DNA of 64,000 nt from Streptomyces sp. NBC_01498. Its GTDB lineage: Bacteria > Actinomycetota > Actinomycetes > Streptomycetales > Streptomycetaceae. Where the stretch lies: positions 4,464,001 to 4,528,000 of the forward strand of contig NZ_CP109598.1 of the NCBI RefSeq assembly GCF_036327775.1, in the 5' to 3' direction. This document shows, piece after piece, positions 62,477 through 64,000 of the stretch (positions are counted from its first letter, which is position 1; each line of letters opens with the position of its first letter). The position numbers and the translations under genes are program-made. The notes below the pieces were generated by a model. It was not told the DNA's origin, searched no databases, and was given only the letters and a program-made list of their open reading frames with translations.

Positions 62477-62656
62477 TCAGCCCTTCTTCGGGCGCGGGGT
62501 CGGCGGGGAGAGCAGAAGCCCTCCGGCGCCGCCGATGAGCGCGAGAGCCAGGCTCTCGCGGCTGTCGCGGTAGGTCCCTTCGGCCTCGCTCGGGCTCAGG
62601 ACCGCTTCGATGTCGATGTCCTGTGTGACGTCACGGGCGGTGGTCTCGGTGGACAT
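62477..62656 (-). CDS. Short peptide, candidate RiPP-type precursor (59 residues)
   Basis: ATG 62656 follows GAGAGGA by 6 nt. An acidic N-terminal part (TARDVTQDIDIEAVLSPSEA) resembles a leader; the C-terminal part has a Gly/Ala/Leu stretch (ALALIGGAGGLLLS) and ends PPTPRPKKG. The place at the head of a tightly coupled operon of unknown enzymes and a serine hydrolase suggests a modified peptide, but no known RiPP enzyme is present. The hydrophobic stretch could also be a membrane segment. Confidence 0.6.
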   Translation of the reverse strand: MSTETTARDVTQDIDIEAVLSPSEAEGTYRDSRESLALALIGGAGGLLLSPPTPRPKKG

Positions 62657-62732
62657 GCCTTGTCCTCTCAGGAGGAAGCTGGTTTCTCGTACATAAATAA
62701 GTTCAACGCACATATCGGACATGCGCAAACGC

Positions 62733-64000
62733 TCAGCTCCGCGTGCGGGACTTCCCGATGGTGATACGGGCGAGTACGGCGGTGGCGGCAAGGCCCAGCA
62801 GCCCCAGCGAGACCGGCACGGCGACGTCCGCGAAGGCGCGCTGCGCCGCCCAACCCGCCACCGCGAGCACCCAGACCACCGACGCCACGACCCGCCCGTC
62901 CAGGCGTGCGGCGCGGAGTACGACGGCGGCCGACCCCAGGCAGAGCACTTGCAGCAGGACCGGGAGCAGGAGGGGGAGCAGGACCGGCAGGAGGCCCGGC
63001 GGGTCAAGTGACCCGGAAATCGGCAGGGTGGTCGGGAGGCGGTCCAACACCTTTTCCGGCCAAGGCAGTTGGGCGAGCGCGTCGACGAGGGGCCGATGCC
63101 CGGGGCCGGCGAGCGCCGGGGGCCGTACACCGAGCAGCGCCGGGGCGCCGTGCAGCGCGCCGAACAACGCCAGTGTCCCGGCGGCGAGCAGCAGCGGACG
63201 CGACCGTACGAGCGCCACGGCCGCGCACTGGACCACGACCAGCAGCACTCCGCCCCCGAGGGACCACGGCGGCAGCGCCGCGAGCAGCCGGGCCCCCGGC
63301 ACCGGCCCGGCGCCGAGCTCCGCCGCGTCCCGCAGGGGGACCCAGAACAGCCCGGCGGCCAGGAGGAGCAGCGGCCACAGCGCGAGGGCCGCGCCGGGCC
63401 CCTTTCCGCGCGGCCCGCTGGCCGGCGCGGGCTCCGGCGGCTCGACGTGCCCCTCCGACCCGAAACGCTCCTCCGCCGGGGCGGCGGCCTTCGGCGGTAT
63501 GTGCACGGGCAGCCCGAAGGCCGGGGTCGCCGTGTCGTACCCGCTCGGCGCGTACGTCGTCCCCCGCGCCCACGCCGCCCGGTACGCGGCCTCCTCCGTC
63601 GCGTCCAGCGGCCCGCCGCCCCGCCGCCGGCCCCGCTCGGCGGCCTCGCGCGCCCACGTCGTCCCGTACTCCTCCGCGCGGCCCCGGCCCTGTTCGCGCC
63701 CCCGGCCCTGTGCGGGGCTCCCGTCCCGTCGGCCGTTTCCGTGCTCCCCGCGACCGCGCAGCGCCGACCGCAGCCCCGGCGCCGCGAACAGCGCCACCAG
63801 CGTCATGGACAGCAGCATCGCCAGCCCCGCCCCGGAGATCCCGGCGGGACCGAGCAGCAGCACCGCGCTGCCGAGGACGGACACGCACATCGCGCCCTGG
63901 AGCGCGGCGAGCATGCCCGTACGGCCCTGGACACGCAGCACGCCGATGTACAACTCCACCACCACACGCGGCAGCGCGGCGGCGGCCAGCAGGCGCAGCA
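62733..64000 (-). CDS. Polysaccharide flippase-like membrane protein, N-terminus outside the window
   Basis: The frame is open to the right edge, so the start is outside. The visible ~420 residues begin RLLAAAALPRVVVELYIGVL with RVQGRTGMLAALQGAMCVSV, typical of the middle of a Wzx/MATE-like oligosaccharide flippase. An Arg/Gly-rich cytoplasmic loop of ~110 residues follows, then several more membrane segments (LALWPLLLLAAGLFWVPL, VLLPLLLPVLLQVLCLGSA, VSLGLLGLAATAVLARI). It would move lipid-linked sugars across the membrane. Confidence 0.65.
   Translation of the reverse strand, partial: LRLLAAAALPRVVVELYIGVLRVQGRTGMLAALQGAMCVSVLGSAVLLLGPAGISGAGLAMLLSMTLVALFAAPGLRSALRGRGEHGNGRRDGSPAQGRGREQGRGRAEEYGTTWAREAAERGRRRGGGPLDATEEAAYRAAWARGTTYAPSGYDTATPAFGLPVHIPPKAAAPAEERFGSEGHVEPPEPAPASGPRGKGPGAALALWPLLLLAAGLFWVPLRDAAELGAGPVPGARLLAALPPWSLGGGVLLVVVQCAAVALVRSRPLLLAAGTLALFGALHGAPALLGVRPPALAGPGHRPLVDALAQLPWPEKVLDRLPTTLPISGSLDPPGLLPVLLPLLLPVLLQVLCLGSAAVVLRAARLDGRVVASVVWVLAVAGWAAQRAFADVAVPVSLGLLGLAATAVLARITIGKSRTRS

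Overview
The window is very G+C-rich, densely coded, uses many GTG/TTG starts and 4-base ATGA/GTGA overlaps, and carries actinomycete signatures (a hut operon of Streptomyces type, a cvnABCD conservon with two P450s, DUF7848-like and RepSA-like proteins). It is most likely a Streptomyces chromosome, or that of a close relative.

Left part (1-30.8 kb), mostly ordinary chromosome: the 5' part of a large secreted LamG-type protein (minus strand, running off the left edge); a histidine/aromatic ammonia-lyase-like gene with an atypical MIO triad, coupled to an RpiR regulator; a minus-strand set of three Roadblock/LC7 proteins and one PATAN-like protein; a small secreted protein behind a 36-bp tandem repeat; an APC permease; a PLP-dependent decarboxylase; the hutU-M20 hydrolase-hutF-hutI operon, whose promoter sits in a nested palindrome; a secreted GH16 glucanase with a ricin-B module; a conservon cvnA-B-C-D followed by a CYP157-like and a CYP154-like P450; and a GNAT-GT2-polysaccharide deacetylase operon.

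Central part (31-55.1 kb) is the striking region. A frameshifted LamG-type secreted protein precedes a 2287-residue secreted RHS protein ending in a HINT (intein-like) pretoxin domain and a variable C-terminal toxin, with an immunity gene. Downstream, the DNA encoding the last HINT strand and toxin boundary recurs three more times, each time in frame with a different orphan toxin tail plus its own candidate immunity gene and terminator. Between these tails lie integrative elements of pSAM2/AICE type (tyrosine integrase, excisionase, RepSA-like protein; the first also has a GntR fragment, an XRE regulator and a NUDIX protein). All four boundaries share a recombinase-like core: a 7-bp overlap CGTACTA with the right half-site TGTGCTGG. 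On the left side, three of them have an element-type half-site (best CCAGCACA) and one has the HINT coding sequence. The simplest reading is that each element carries a toxin tail and immunity gene at its end and integrates exactly at the HINT-toxin boundary of the rhs gene, swapping the toxin and pushing the old one downstream. The elements decay with distance from rhs, so the array looks like a stack of successive toxin replacements.

Right part (55.3-64 kb): a plus-strand operon of a large membrane protein, a small membrane protein and a GH26-like hydrolase; then a tightly coupled minus-strand operon with a polysaccharide-flippase-like protein (running off the right edge), a 59-residue peptide, a 230-residue unknown, two homologous proteins of DUF6895 type and a serine hydrolase. 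The last five genes resemble an uncharacterised peptide-natural-product operon.
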